The notes under the pieces: generated by a model
Told to the model about the DNA's origin: nothing
What the model saw: the letters and a program-made list of their open reading frames with translations, nothing else
The model's database searches: none
Translations under genes and position numbers: made by a program
Assembly: GCF_018129965.1 (NCBI RefSeq)
Contig: NZ_JAFCKW010000001.1
Coordinates: 372,001-436,000, forward strand
Direction: 5' to 3'
DNA length: 64,000 nt
Origin: Bradyrhizobium diazoefficiens
Lineage (GTDB): Bacteria > Pseudomonadota > Alphaproteobacteria > Rhizobiales > Xanthobacteraceae
Shown: positions 1-11,556 of the stretch, one piece after another
How the letters are laid out: each line of letters starts with the position of its first letter
Position numbering within the stretch: the first letter of the stretch is position 1

Positions 1-2
1 TC

Positions 3-695
3 ATTGTAAATTCCGCAGGAAACGAGATCGCCGGGACGCTGACGTTCGACACCGTCGAGGCCAAGGACTGGGTCAAGGCAAGCCTCGAAGACCTCGTTCC
101 TGTGCCGGCGGGGCGCTTCGTCGTGCACGGCAGCCACGACCGCGACCGCGTCGCGCCGAACAAGCTCGCCATCGAAATCGAGGCGGCGCTCGCCTTCGGC
201 ACCGGCCACCACGGCACCACCCGCGGATGTTTACTGTTGCTTGACCATGTCCTGAAAAGCGTCCGGCCGGCCCGTGTGCTCGACCTCGGCACCGGAACGG
301 GCGTCTTGGGAATAGCGGCGGCGAAGGCGCTGCATCGCGCGGTCCTGGCTTCCGACATCGACCCGCCTTCGGTGCGGGTGGCGGCCGAGAACGCGGCGCT
401 GAACGAGACCGGACATCTGGTCCGGGTGGTCCGCGCCACCGGCTTCGCCGCGCCGGATTTTGCCAGATGCGGCCCTTTCGACCTGGTGCTGGCCAACATC
501 CTTGCTAATCCGTTAAGGCAATTGGCCGGTCCCATGGCGCGGCACCTTGCCCCCGGCGCCCGCATCATCCTCTCCGGCCTGCTCACCCACCAAGCCCCCG
601 CCGTGATCGCCGCCTACCGCGCGCGCGGCCTCGTGCCACTGCGGCACCTGCGGATCGAGGGATGGAGCAGTCTGTTGCTCAGGAGAATGTCGTAG
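3..695 (+). CDS. prmA: Ribosomal protein L11 methyltransferase, 3' part
   Basis: SAM-dependent methyltransferase that methylates ribosomal protein L11 in the cytoplasm. The frame is open from the window edge, so the N-terminus lies outside; about 230 residues are visible. The family motif AFGTGHHGTTRGCL is followed by the SAM-binding glycine loop VLDLGTGTGVLGIAAAK and then by LANILANPL, which corresponds to the NILA/NPL catalytic motif of this family. The stop is TAG at 693-695. The downstream gap holds short palindromes. The identification is firm; only the 5' end is missing. Confidence 0.93.
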   Translation: MVNSAGNEIAGTLTFDTVEAKDWVKASLEDLVPVPAGRFVVHGSHDRDRVAPNKLAIEIEAALAFGTGHHGTTRGCLLLLDHVLKSVRPARVLDLGTGTGVLGIAAAKALHRAVLASDIDPPSVRVAAENAALNETGHLVRVVRATGFAAPDFARCGPFDLVLANILANPLRQLAGPMARHLAPGARIILSGLLTHQAPAVIAAYRARGLVPLRHLRIEGWSSLLLRRMS

Positions 696-824
696 GGTGG
701 GTTAGCCTCACGGATGGCGCAAAGCGCAAGCCGCGAGGCTAACTCACCACGTTGCCTTATCATCGGACAGGAGTTGGTGGGTTACGCCTTCGGCTAACCC
801 ACCCTGCGCGACTTCGCTGCCGAG
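696..824. repeat. Intergenic palindromic repeat
   Basis: Two related GGTGGGTTA-type blocks follow prmA. The second (776-803) folds into a near-perfect hairpin with arms GGTGGGTTA and TAACCCACC around a short GCC-TTC-GGC stem. Such elements are common between rhizobial genes. It may end prmA transcription, but no T-tract follows. Confidence 0.55.
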
Positions 825-1004
825 CTACTCCATCGGCTTCTCGTCCCTGCGCATGGCGCGTTGGCCCTGCAGCGCGCGCCTTGCGCGGCGCTCGGCGAAA
901 CGATCGATCATCTGGCTGATGAGGCCGCGCGGCTTCTTCGGTGTCGTGGCGACCGGTGCGCGGCGGACCGGCGGCGAAATCTTCTCAAACGTGAACGCTG
1001 GCAT
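825..1004 (-). CDS. Small basic hypothetical protein (59 aa)
   Basis: A short reading frame on the minus strand gives a 59-residue protein starting MPAFTFEKISPPVRR and ending RRDEKPME. It is rich in Arg, with an amphipathic-looking stretch SQMIDRFAERRARRALQGQR at residues 30-49. A GAGGGGA purine run lies about 9 nt before the ATG. It has no signal peptide or membrane segment. It is convergent with prmA and divergent from the aminopeptidase gene. I do not recognise a function. The clean ribosome site and protein-like composition favour a real gene over the overlapping plus-strand frames. Confidence 0.55.
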   Translation of the reverse strand: MPAFTFEKISPPVRRAPVATTPKKPRGLISQMIDRFAERRARRALQGQRAMRRDEKPME

Positions 1005-1192
1005 CGTGTGTCCCCTCGCCGTTGAGATGAACCACTTGCTCGAATTTCCCTGTTATCCGGACGAAGCGCAACTGCTGCATCCTGTACTCCACTCAATTCG
1101 AATGGAACTTTTCAAGCACAGTCCGTGCCAGAAGCGACCTCAATTGCGTCTACATTGCGGAGTGATCCGCATGATCCTACACTGAACCCATC

Positions 1193-3022
1193 ATGTTCGA
1201 AGCGCACTTCCAGACTTTCGAGGAGCCCGAGGCCGGCGTCGCACTGACGGCGCGCCTGGCCGCGCTCCGCGAAGAACTCGCCCGCCGCAAGCTGACCGGC
1301 TTCGTCGTTCCGCGCGCCGACCAGCAGCAGAACGAATATGTTCCGCCCTCGGAAGAGCGGCTGGCCTGGCTGACCGGCTTTACCGGTTCGGCGGGATTGG
1401 CCGTCGTGCTGGTCCATCAAGCCGCTGTCTTCGTCGACGGTCGCTATACGATTCAGGCGGCCAAGCAAGTCGACGCCAGGGCCTGGACGGTGGAATCGCT
1501 GATCGATCCGCCTCCGGAAAGCTGGGTGACGGCGCACCTGCAGGCCGGCGACCGCCTCGGATTTGATCCCTGGTTGCACACTTCTGCGGCAGCCGAGCGC
1601 CTGTCCGCTGCCTGCGCCAAGGCCGGCGCGGAGCTGGTCGCGGTCGACAGCAATCCGGTCGATGCGATCTGGCAGGACCGTCCTCAGCCGCCGCTCGCTC
1701 CCGTTGCCGTTCACAGCCTGCAGAATGCCGGCGTCGCCGAGGCCGAGAAGCTCACGCAGATCCGCAGCGAGATCGGCAGGCTCGGCGCCGACGCGCTGGT
1801 GCTGTCCGACAGCCATGCCGTGGCGTGGACCTTCAACATCCGCGGCGCCGACGTCGCGCACACGCCGCTGCCGCTGTCCTATGCGCTGGTCCCCAGGGAT
1901 GGTCGTCCCACCATCTTCATCGACCACCGCAAGCTCTCTAACCTGACACGCGACCATCTCGAACAGTCAGCCGACGTGCGCGAGCCCGATGCGATGGCGC
2001 CGACGTTGATGGCGCTGGCCGGGAGCGGAGCGGCAATCGCGCTGGACAACGCGACCGCAGCCGAAGCCCTCAGCCGGCTGATTTCGGGCGCAGGTGGCAA
2101 GCCGATGCGCGGCAGCGATCCGGTTGCGCTGCTCAAGGCGGTCAAGAACGCGACCGAGATCAAGGGCACGCAGACGGCGCACCGGCGCGACGCGATCGCG
2201 CTGGCGCGCTTCCTCGCCTTCATCGACAAGGAGGCGGCAAGCGGCAGGCTCACCGAGATCGACGCGGTCGAGGCCCTGGAGACGTTCCGCCGCGACACCG
2301 GTGCACTGAAGGACGTGTCGTTTCCGACCATCTCCGGCACCGGCCCGAACGGCGCCATCGTGCACTACCGCGTCACCCGCAAGAGCAACCGCCGGATCGT
2401 GCCGGGCGATCTGCTGCTGATCGACTCCGGCGCGCAATATGAAGACGGCACCACCGACGTCACCCGTACCATGGCCGTGGGCGACCCTACGCCTGAGATG
2501 CGCGACCGCTTCACCCGCGTGCTGCGCGGCCACATCGCGATCGCGCGCGCGATCTTCCCCGACGGCACCACCGGCGCGCAGCTCGACACGCTGGCACGGC
2601 AATATCTGTGGGCCGCCGGCATCGATTTCGAGCACGGCACCGGCCACGGCGTCGGCAGCTATCTTTCGGTGCATGAGGGGCCGGCGCGGATCTCGAAGCT
2701 CGGCACCACCGCACTGAAGCGCGGCATGATCCTCTCCAACGAGCCGGGCTATTACAAGACCGACGGTTTCGGCATCCGCATCGAGAACCTCGAGCTCGTG
2801 GTCGAAGCCGACATCAAGGGCGCCGAGAAGCCGATGAACGCGTTCGAGACGCTGACGCTGGCGCCGATCGACCGCCGGCTGATCGACGTCGCGATGCTGG
2901 GCAAGGACGAACTCGACTGGCTGAACGCCTACCACGCCCGCGTCCGGGCCGAGGTGCGCCCGGCGCTGGACGAGGCGACCCGGGCCTGGCTCGATCAGGC
3001 GACGGCGGAACTGAAGCCCTAA
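1193..3022 (+). CDS. pepP: Xaa-Pro aminopeptidase, M24B family
   Basis: Metallopeptidase that removes an N-terminal residue preceding proline. At 609 residues it has the long layout of two creatinase-like N-terminal domains (about 12-310) plus a C-terminal pita-bread catalytic domain (about 325-540) and a short tail domain, as in eukaryotic APP1. The five metal ligands are visible: Asp in LLLIDSGAQ, Asp in TTDVTRTM, His in GTGHGVGSYL, Glu in ILSNEPGYY and Glu in GIRIENLE. There is no signal peptide, so it is cytosolic. It stands alone, with a palindromic repeat after its stop. The ATG has no clear Shine-Dalgarno sequence. Confidence 0.93.
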   Translation: MFEAHFQTFEEPEAGVALTARLAALREELARRKLTGFVVPRADQQQNEYVPPSEERLAWLTGFTGSAGLAVVLVHQAAVFVDGRYTIQAAKQVDARAWTVESLIDPPPESWVTAHLQAGDRLGFDPWLHTSAAAERLSAACAKAGAELVAVDSNPVDAIWQDRPQPPLAPVAVHSLQNAGVAEAEKLTQIRSEIGRLGADALVLSDSHAVAWTFNIRGADVAHTPLPLSYALVPRDGRPTIFIDHRKLSNLTRDHLEQSADVREPDAMAPTLMALAGSGAAIALDNATAAEALSRLISGAGGKPMRGSDPVALLKAVKNATEIKGTQTAHRRDAIALARFLAFIDKEAASGRLTEIDAVEALETFRRDTGALKDVSFPTISGTGPNGAIVHYRVTRKSNRRIVPGDLLLIDSGAQYEDGTTDVTRTMAVGDPTPEMRDRFTRVLRGHIAIARAIFPDGTTGAQLDTLARQYLWAAGIDFEHGTGHGVGSYLSVHEGPARISKLGTTALKRGMILSNEPGYYKTDGFGIRIENLELVVEADIKGAEKPMNAFETLTLAPIDRRLIDVAMLGKDELDWLNAYHARVRAEVRPALDEATRAWLDQATAELKP

Positions 3023-3070
3023 CGCGCATGGCGCTGCGCGGTTGGCGGAAGGCTTTCGTCCCACCACCGC

Positions 3071-3172
3071 TGTCGTGCCCCGCGAAGGCGGGGCATCAAG
3101 TATTCCGAGACAGAAGACGTATGCGGAGGGGCCGCAGCGTACTGGATTCCCCGCTTTCGCGGGGAATGACAC
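3071..3172. repeat. Dispersed palindromic repeat, family 1 copy A
   Basis: This ~100-bp element lies in the 3023-3325 gap, which otherwise shows nothing. It has a hairpin at each end: GCCCCGCGAAGGCGGGGC on the left and TCCCCGCTTTCGCGGGGAAT on the right. The segment between them contains ACTGGATT. Related copies with the same layout occur at 23105-23207 and 44408-44525. They are probably non-autonomous repeats of the REP/BIME kind. Confidence 0.7.
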
Positions 3173-3325
3173 CAGTGATGAGTCACTCCCGAAGCGCCCG
3201 ATCGGTCGCCATCCTGCCCTCATCATGACCGTCCCGGAATCCGTATGGCCGCATTCCGAAACGCCGATATCCGTCTTGTGCGGGCACGCTACAGTCAGAT
3301 TCGGATTTCGACGAGACGGACCCCC

Positions 3326-4600
3326 ATGCACGGCATGATCAGCAGACCGCCTGAGGCGGCGAAGAACATCGCGACCTCGCGCGTGGTGTTGCTGCTGCTG
3401 GTCGTCATGACCGGGATCGCGCCGATCTCACTCTACATGCTGGTTCCGGCGCTGCCGGTGCTGGCGACGAATTTCGGCAGCGACATCTCGATCGCGCAGA
3501 TGACCGTGTCGCTCTACATGGTCGGCATCGCACTCTCGCAACTGATCATGGGACCGCTGTCGGACAGGTTCGGGCGGCGCCCGGTGCTGCTCGGCGGGCT
3601 GACGCTGATGGTCCTGGCCAGCGTCGCCTGCATCTTCGCGCAAACTCTGCCGGAACTGATCGCCGCGCGCTTCTTGCAGGCCCTGGGCGGCGCCACCGGC
3701 ATGGTGGTGAGCCGCGCGATCATCCGCGACATTTACGAGCGCGACCGCGTCGCCTCGATGATCAGCCTCGTGGTCGCGGCGCTGATGATCGGGCAGATGG
3801 TGTCGCCGCTGACCGGCGGCCTGATCGAGACCGCCTTCGGCTGGCGCGCGATCTTCTACGCCATCACCATCGCCGCGATCCTCGTCGCCGTCGGCATCGC
3901 CGTCGCGCTGCCGGAGACGCGCCGCACCCGCGCGGCCGGCAGCGGCTTTCGCGGCGACGTCGGCATGCTGATCCGGAACCGCGCCTTCGTCGGTTATGTC
4001 ATGTGCCAAGTGCTGGCCTCGCAGATCATCTTCACCTTTGCCGGCGGCGGTCCCTACATCGTGGTGACCCAGATGGGCCGCACCAGCGCCGAATATGGCG
4101 CGTGGTTCGCAACGACCGGCTTTGCCTATCTGGTCGGCAATCTGCTCTGCGTGCGCTTTGCGCCGCGCCACTCGCTCGAAAGGCTGATCTGGCTCGGGCT
4201 CGGCCTGCAACTCTGCGGCAGCCTCTTGAACCTGCTCTGGAGTTTTACGGGATGGAACGAGGCGCCCGGCTGGCTGTTCGGCACCCAGATGATCGTAATG
4301 GCCGGCAATGCCTTCGTGATGGCGAACTCGGCCGCCGGCGCCATCAGCATCCGCCCCGAAGCCGCCGGCACCGCGTCGGGCGCGATGGGCTTCCTGCAGC
4401 AGGGCACCGGCGCGCTGATGTCGCAGTTCGGCGCCTATCTCGGCGGCCACTCCGCAACCACGCTGCCGCTCACGTCCGCGGTGCTGGCGATCTCGCTGCT
4501 CTGCGCCTGCATGATGATCTTCGTCGTGCCCCGCCGCGAACTGATGGTGAGCGAGACGCTGATCGAACAGGCGGAGGAGGAGGAGAGCGGGATGATGTGA
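3326..4600 (+). CDS. MFS drug-resistance transporter, Bcr/CflA type
   Basis: Inner-membrane proton-driven exporter of the major facilitator superfamily (424 residues, about 12 membrane segments). The start chosen is the ATG giving MHGMISRPPEAAKN; the frame is open further upstream, but that stretch is not protein-like. The MFS loop 2-3 motif GPLSDRFGRRPVLLGG is present, as is the Bcr/CflA-like MTVSLYMVGIALSQLIMGPL helix. The C-terminus is acidic (EQAEEEESGMM). The substrate cannot be read from sequence. It is convergent with ligA across a 26-bp perfect inverted repeat. Confidence 0.85.
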   Translation: MHGMISRPPEAAKNIATSRVVLLLLVVMTGIAPISLYMLVPALPVLATNFGSDISIAQMTVSLYMVGIALSQLIMGPLSDRFGRRPVLLGGLTLMVLASVACIFAQTLPELIAARFLQALGGATGMVVSRAIIRDIYERDRVASMISLVVAALMIGQMVSPLTGGLIETAFGWRAIFYAITIAAILVAVGIAVALPETRRTRAAGSGFRGDVGMLIRNRAFVGYVMCQVLASQIIFTFAGGGPYIVVTQMGRTSAEYGAWFATTGFAYLVGNLLCVRFAPRHSLERLIWLGLGLQLCGSLLNLLWSFTGWNEAPGWLFGTQMIVMAGNAFVMANSAAGAISIRPEAAGTASGAMGFLQQGTGALMSQFGAYLGGHSATTLPLTSAVLAISLLCACMMIFVVPRRELMVSETLIEQAEEEESGMM

Positions 4601-4625
4601 GGGTTTTCCGGTGACGCCTTCTTCC

Positions 4626-4766
4626 TTCTCCCCTTGTGGGAGAAGGTGGCGCGCGTAGCGCGCCGGATGAGGGGTCTCTCTCCGCGCAGCCCCCTCTCAA
4701 ATTTTGAACTCGAGGATAGCACCCCTCATTCGGCGCTTCGCGCCACCTTCTCCCACAAGGGGAGAA
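4626..4766. repeat. Perfect 26-bp inverted repeat between convergent genes
   Basis: The left arm (4626-4651) and right arm (4741-4766) are exact reverse complements over 26 nt, and each arm contains its own small hairpin (CTCCCCTTGTGGGAG). It sits between the exporter stop and the ligA stop. It could stop transcription in both directions and belongs to the dispersed repeat complement of the genome. Confidence 0.75.
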
Positions 4767-4774
4767 AAGAAGAG

Positions 4775-7304
<2,530 letters not shown>

Positions 7305-7327
7305 CAGTCGATTTGCAACTGACGCCG

Positions 7328-7405
7328 TCTCCCGGGATGGCTCGAAGAGCTACGCCCGGAATCTCGGGATTCCGGGTTCGATGCTTCGCATCGCCCCGGA
7401 ACGAC
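7328..7405. repeat. Palindromic repeat, right flank of the GIY-YIG gene
   Basis: Direct repeat of the 6946-7021 element: it shares CCGGGATGG, CGCCCGGAAT-like and GATTCCGGGTTCG blocks and the CGCCCCGGAA-CGACG end. It lies between the GIY-YIG stop and the recN stop and may also end recN transcription. Confidence 0.7.
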
Positions 7406-7414
7406 GATGCTCAT

Positions 7415-9085
7415 CTAACTCGCCGCCTTGAGCAGGCGGTCCGCGGCCGCCCTCGCCTCGGCGGTGATCTCGGCGCCGGCGAGCATGCGGGCGATTTCCT
7501 CGCGGCGGTGGTCGGCGGCCAGTGCGTTGACGCGGGTGGCGACGCGTTTGCCCTTGTCCAGCGCGTCCTTCGAGATCAGCAGGTGCTGGTCGGCCCGGGC
7601 GGCGACCTGGGGGGCATGGGTCACGGCCATCACCTGCACCTTGCCGGCAAGCCGCGCCAGCCGCGCGCCGATGGCGTCCGCGACCGCGCCGCCGACGCCG
7701 GTGTCGATCTCGTCGAAGACGAGCGTCGGCGCCGAGCCGCGATCGGACAGGACGACTTTGAGTGCGAGCAGGAAGCGCGAGAGTTCGCCGCCGGAGGCGA
7801 CCTTCATCATCGGACCGGGCTTGGTGCCCGGATTGGTCTGCACCCAGAACTCGACGCGGTCGAAACCCTGCGGGCCGGGCGCGGCCTCGTCGGTCGTCAC
7901 CTGGGTCATGAACTTGGCGCGTTCGAGCTTGAGCGGCGCGAGCTCGGCGTTGACGGCCTTGTTGAGCTTCTCCGCCGACTTCTGCCGCGCCAGCGACAGC
8001 TTCTTGGCGGCAGCCGCATAGCGGCCATCGGCCTCGATCGCGGCCTGCTCCAGTTTCTTGAGCCGCGAGGCGCCAGCATCGATCAGCACGACGTCGGCGG
8101 CATATTTGGCGGCCAGCGCGGCGAGCCCGTCGACCGGCGTCGAATATTTGCGGGAGGCGGCGCGCAGAGCGAACAGGCGCTCCTCGATGCGTTCGAGTTC
8201 GGACGGATCGAAATCCGTCGCGGCGAGCGCGGCCAGCAGATGCTGGTCGGCTTCCTCCAGCGCGTTGATCGCGATGTCGATCGCCTTCACCGCGGGCTCA
8301 ACCAGCGCCGGCGAGTTGACGCCGCGGCGCTCCAGCCGGCGCACGGCAGCCGCCAGCGCCGCAACCGGCGAGTTGTGGCCGCCGACCACCTCCTGCGCCT
8401 CGCGCAGGTCGGAGGCGATCTTCTCGCCCTGCATCATGGTGGTGCGGCGGGAGGCGAGCGAGGTCTCCTCGCCATCCTTGGGCGCGAGCTGCTTCAGCTC
8501 GTCCGAGGCGTGGCGCAGATAGTCGGCCTCGCGCGCGGCGCGCTCCATGCCGGCGCGATGCTCTTCCAGCGCGGTGTTGGCGGTGCGGCGCGCATCCCAG
8601 AGCTGCTCGACGGCCGCGACATCCTTTTCGAGCCCGGCAAAGGCATCGAGCAGGCGGCGGTGGGTGGCGGCATCGACCAGCGCCCGCTCGTCATGCTGGC
8701 CGTGGATCTCGACCAGGGCGGCGCCGACCGCCTTCAGCGTCTGCACGCTGATCGACTGGTCGTTGATGAAGGCGCGGGTGCGGCCGTCGGCGAGCTGAAC
8801 CCGGCGCAGAATCATCTCGCCGGTATCGTCGAGGCCGTTCTCGGCGAGGATCTTTGCTGCAGGGTGATTTTTGGGGATATCGAACGAGGCCGTGACCTGC
8901 CCCTGCTCGGCGCCATGGCGCACGAGGCCGGCGTCGCCGCGGCCGCCGAGCGCCAGCGCAAAAGCATCGAGCAGGATCGATTTTCCCGCACCGGTCTCGC
9001 CGGTCAGAACCGCGAGGCCCGTCGCGAATTCGATATCGAGCCGCTCGATCAGGACGATGTCACGGATCGACAGACGCGCCAGCAT
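7415..9085 (-). CDS. recN: DNA repair protein RecN
   Basis: SMC-like ATPase for double-strand break repair (556 residues). The N-terminal Walker A is TGETGAGKSILLDAF and is preceded by the family signature MLARLSIRDIVLIERLDI. A long coiled-coil region spans about 160-360. The C-terminal half carries SGGELSRFLLALK (signature) and TLVFDEIDTGVGG (Walker B), then VTHAPQVAARAD. Only 12 bp separate it from the upstream bamD gene on the same strand, so the two are probably cotranscribed. No LexA box was identified by eye. Confidence 0.95.
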   Translation of the reverse strand: MLARLSIRDIVLIERLDIEFATGLAVLTGETGAGKSILLDAFALALGGRGDAGLVRHGAEQGQVTASFDIPKNHPAAKILAENGLDDTGEMILRRVQLADGRTRAFINDQSISVQTLKAVGAALVEIHGQHDERALVDAATHRRLLDAFAGLEKDVAAVEQLWDARRTANTALEEHRAGMERAAREADYLRHASDELKQLAPKDGEETSLASRRTTMMQGEKIASDLREAQEVVGGHNSPVAALAAAVRRLERRGVNSPALVEPAVKAIDIAINALEEADQHLLAALAATDFDPSELERIEERLFALRAASRKYSTPVDGLAALAAKYAADVVLIDAGASRLKKLEQAAIEADGRYAAAAKKLSLARQKSAEKLNKAVNAELAPLKLERAKFMTQVTTDEAAPGPQGFDRVEFWVQTNPGTKPGPMMKVASGGELSRFLLALKVVLSDRGSAPTLVFDEIDTGVGGAVADAIGARLARLAGKVQVMAVTHAPQVAARADQHLLISKDALDKGKRVATRVNALAADHRREEIARMLAGAEITAEARAAADRLLKAAS

Positions 9086-9097
9086 GGAACCAAATTC

Positions 9098-9988
9098 CTA
9101 GCCGAGGCCCATCTTCTTGAAGGTCTTGCTGATCCAGGACCCCTGATTCTCGCTCGGCTCGAGACCGCCGGATTTTACAAGATTATAGGCGTCCTTGTAC
9201 CAGCGGCTGTCAGGAAAATTGTGCCCGAGAACGGCGGCCGCGGTCTGGGCCTCGCCGACGATGCCGATCGCCATATAGGCCTCGGTCAGCCGGTACAGGG
9301 CCTCCTCGACATGGCGGGTGGTCTGGTACTGCGTCACGACGGCCTTGTAGCGGTTGATCGCCGCCGTGTAGTCGCGTTTCTGCATGTAGTAGCGGCCGAC
9401 GTTCATTTCCTTGCCGGCGAGCTGGTCGCGCGCACCCTCGATCTTGGCCTTGGCCGAGGTGGCGTATTCGGACGTCGGATATTTGCGCACCACCTCTTCC
9501 AGCGCGGCGATCGCCTTCTCGGTGCGGGCCTGGTCGCGGCTGATGTCGGGAATCTGGTCGTAATGCGATGCGGCGATCAAATATTGCGCATAGGCCGCGT
9601 CCGGACTGCCGGGATGCAGCGTCACGTAGCGGGTCGCAGAGCCGATACAGCCGTCATAATCGCCGCCCTGGTAGGACGCATAGGCCGACATCAACAGCGA
9701 TTTGCGGGCCCAGTCGGAATAAGGATGCTGGCGGTCGACCTCCTCGAACTTCTTGTTCGCCGCCTTCATGTCCTTCTTCTCGTTCATGAGGTACAGGCCC
9801 TCATTGTAGATCTTGTCGGCGGGCTCCTCGACGAAGGTGTCGTCCTTGGCGGTGAACTTGTCCCAGAGCGATCCGGTGCCGCAGCCGGCTAGCGGCAGCG
9901 CGAGCATCATCAGGGTCGCAGCCTGAAGCAGCCCACGGGACCGCGACGAGACCGGAAGATATTCGCGCGTCATACGCTGTGCCGACAT
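9098..9988 (-). CDS. bamD: Outer-membrane assembly lipoprotein BamD
   Basis: Lipoprotein of the BAM complex that inserts beta-barrel proteins into the outer membrane. From the ATG at 9988 (MSAQRMTREYL) it has 296 residues; the ATG at 9973 is also possible. The signal peptide ends in the lipobox LPLAGCG, so Cys is lipidated. The mature part is a TPR array with the family phrase PADKIYNEGLYLMNEKKD at its start and RHVEEALYRLTEAY later. It precedes recN and follows lpxC, both on the same strand. Confidence 0.93.
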   Translation of the reverse strand: MSAQRMTREYLPVSSRSRGLLQAATLMMLALPLAGCGTGSLWDKFTAKDDTFVEEPADKIYNEGLYLMNEKKDMKAANKKFEEVDRQHPYSDWARKSLLMSAYASYQGGDYDGCIGSATRYVTLHPGSPDAAYAQYLIAASHYDQIPDISRDQARTEKAIAALEEVVRKYPTSEYATSAKAKIEGARDQLAGKEMNVGRYYMQKRDYTAAINRYKAVVTQYQTTRHVEEALYRLTEAYMAIGIVGEAQTAAAVLGHNFPDSRWYKDAYNLVKSGGLEPSENQGSWISKTFKKMGLG

Positions 9989-10231
9989 GAATTTAAGACC
10001 TGACGCCCTGTGATGCGGTGCCGCCAACCCATGACCCCGTCACGGGCGCGAAATGGTGCCGTGGTGCCTGCCCTGCACCCACGCGGATGTATCCGAAAAA
10101 CGATCGTTAACCAACGGTATGAGCAGGCATTTCGCCCGGATTAAGGCGAACGTGCCGCAATGCTGGCCGATCATGGTTACCAGGAGTTTCCAGGGATGGG
10201 CCCGCAACAAATGCCCGGAAGAGCAGTCCTG

Positions 10232-11194
10232 TCAGGACACGTCCGGGCCGTAGGCCGCCGCGATCCGGCCGCCGACGATGCCGCGACCGGTTTCAGCCAC
10301 GGGACGGGTGGTGCGGCGGGCCGCCTCGCCCTCGACGACGCGCCAAGCGGTGCGGTCTGCGAGCAGTGCTGTCAGGACAGCATGGTTGAGCTTGTGACCG
10401 CCACGAAGCGAACGGTAGGCGCCGAGCAGCGGCAGGCCGGCCAGCGCGAGGTCGCCGATCACGTCCAGAACCTTGTGGCGGGCGCATTCATCGGCGTAGC
10501 GAAGGCCCTCGGTGTTGAGCAGCCGCTCGTCGTCGAACACAACGGTGTTGTCGAAGGAGGCTCCGAGCGCGTAACCCGCGCTCCACAGCCGCGCGACGTC
10601 GCACATCAGGCCGAAAGTCCGGGCGCGACCGACTTCGCGGCGGAATCGCTCCGGGCTGAGGTCGAATTCGTAGCTCTGCCGGCCGATGACGGGATTGGTG
10701 AAGTCGATCTCGACCTCGGCGCGGAACCCGTTGGCGTAGGGGCGGATCTCACCGAAGGAGTCGCCGATCTTGACCGAGATCGGCTTCAAAACCTCAATGA
10801 AACGGCGCTGCGCCGGCTGGTTGACGATACCGGCCTGGTCGATCGCCGCAACGAAGGCTGCAGCACTGCCGTCCATGATCGGCACTTCCGGACCGTCGAT
10901 CTCGATGGTGGCGTTGTCAACGCCCATGCCCCGCAGCGCAGCAAGCACATGCTCGGCGGTGGACACCAGCGGACCGCTGCGATCACCAAGCACGGTGGCA
11001 AAATCGGTCGCGATCACCTGATCGGCGGTCGCCTGGACTTCGCGGTCACTTCCCTCAAGCCCGGTGCGGACAAAAATAAAACCTGCATCGACAGGCGCAG
11101 GTCCAAGCGTGAGGGTCACAGGAAGACCGGAGTGAACGCCTACGCCGGCCACGGTGGCTTGCGCGCGAAGCGTTGTTTGCCGGCTAAATTTCAT
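10232..11194 (-). CDS. lpxC: UDP-3-O-acyl-N-acetylglucosamine deacetylase LpxC
   Basis: Zinc deacetylase for the first committed step of lipid A synthesis (320 residues). It starts MKFSRQTTLRAQATVAGVGVHSG, a typical LpxC opening. The zinc ligands are visible as His in STAEHVLAALRG, His in ARHKVLDVIGDLAL and Asp in the same block. The catalytic His is in GGHKLNHAVL. It follows ftsZ on the same strand, the usual alphaproteobacterial order, but a strong hairpin and a 362-bp gap separate the two, so lpxC probably has its own promoter. The gap upstream (to 11497) is AT-richer than average and holds no gene. Confidence 0.96.
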   Translation of the reverse strand: MKFSRQTTLRAQATVAGVGVHSGLPVTLTLGPAPVDAGFIFVRTGLEGSDREVQATADQVIATDFATVLGDRSGPLVSTAEHVLAALRGMGVDNATIEIDGPEVPIMDGSAAAFVAAIDQAGIVNQPAQRRFIEVLKPISVKIGDSFGEIRPYANGFRAEVEIDFTNPVIGRQSYEFDLSPERFRREVGRARTFGLMCDVARLWSAGYALGASFDNTVVFDDERLLNTEGLRYADECARHKVLDVIGDLALAGLPLLGAYRSLRGGHKLNHAVLTALLADRTAWRVVEGEAARRTTRPVAETGRGIVGGRIAAAYGPDVS

Positions 11195-11497
11195 CAGGAA
11201 CCCGCCCCACTACGACCCACTGCGACTTATACTGAACTCGATCGACCGGCCCAGGCCGCCCGTCCGAATCCGTATCCCCAAGTCACGGCAAACCATAATC
11301 ACTGCCTCAAACAGCGCCAACTCACGCTTTTTTACCGATTGTTACCCCAAACCTGCCGTATTCGCGCCAAGGCTTAACCAAATTGCGCCGGGTTTCGAGG
11401 CCGTTATCAGCAGCTTTACTGAACCACCAAACCGGTAATTAATGATTTAAAATCAGTTGCTTGAGTACGCAACCCGGATCTGCGCGGGGACAAAAGG

Positions 11498-11533
11498 AAA
11501 GGTCCCGGCAAGCTTCCCGCCGGGACCTTTTTT
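11498..11533 (-). terminator. Rho-independent terminator after ftsZ
   Basis: Arms GGTCCCGGC (11501-11509) and GCCGGGACC (11519-11527) form a perfect 9-bp GC-rich stem with a 9-nt loop. Read on the minus strand, it is followed by TTTCCTTTTG. It lies just beyond the ftsZ stop and would end the long dcw transcript. It also has six Ts on the plus side, so it may work in both directions. Confidence 0.8.
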
Positions 11534-11556
11534 CGTCTGCCTTATTGTAACAATCC

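Noticed and set aside
7313-9892. 859-aa plus-strand frame opposite recN and bamD
   Set aside because: Mirrors two well-supported genes and starts in a repeat; composition is that of an antisense frame.
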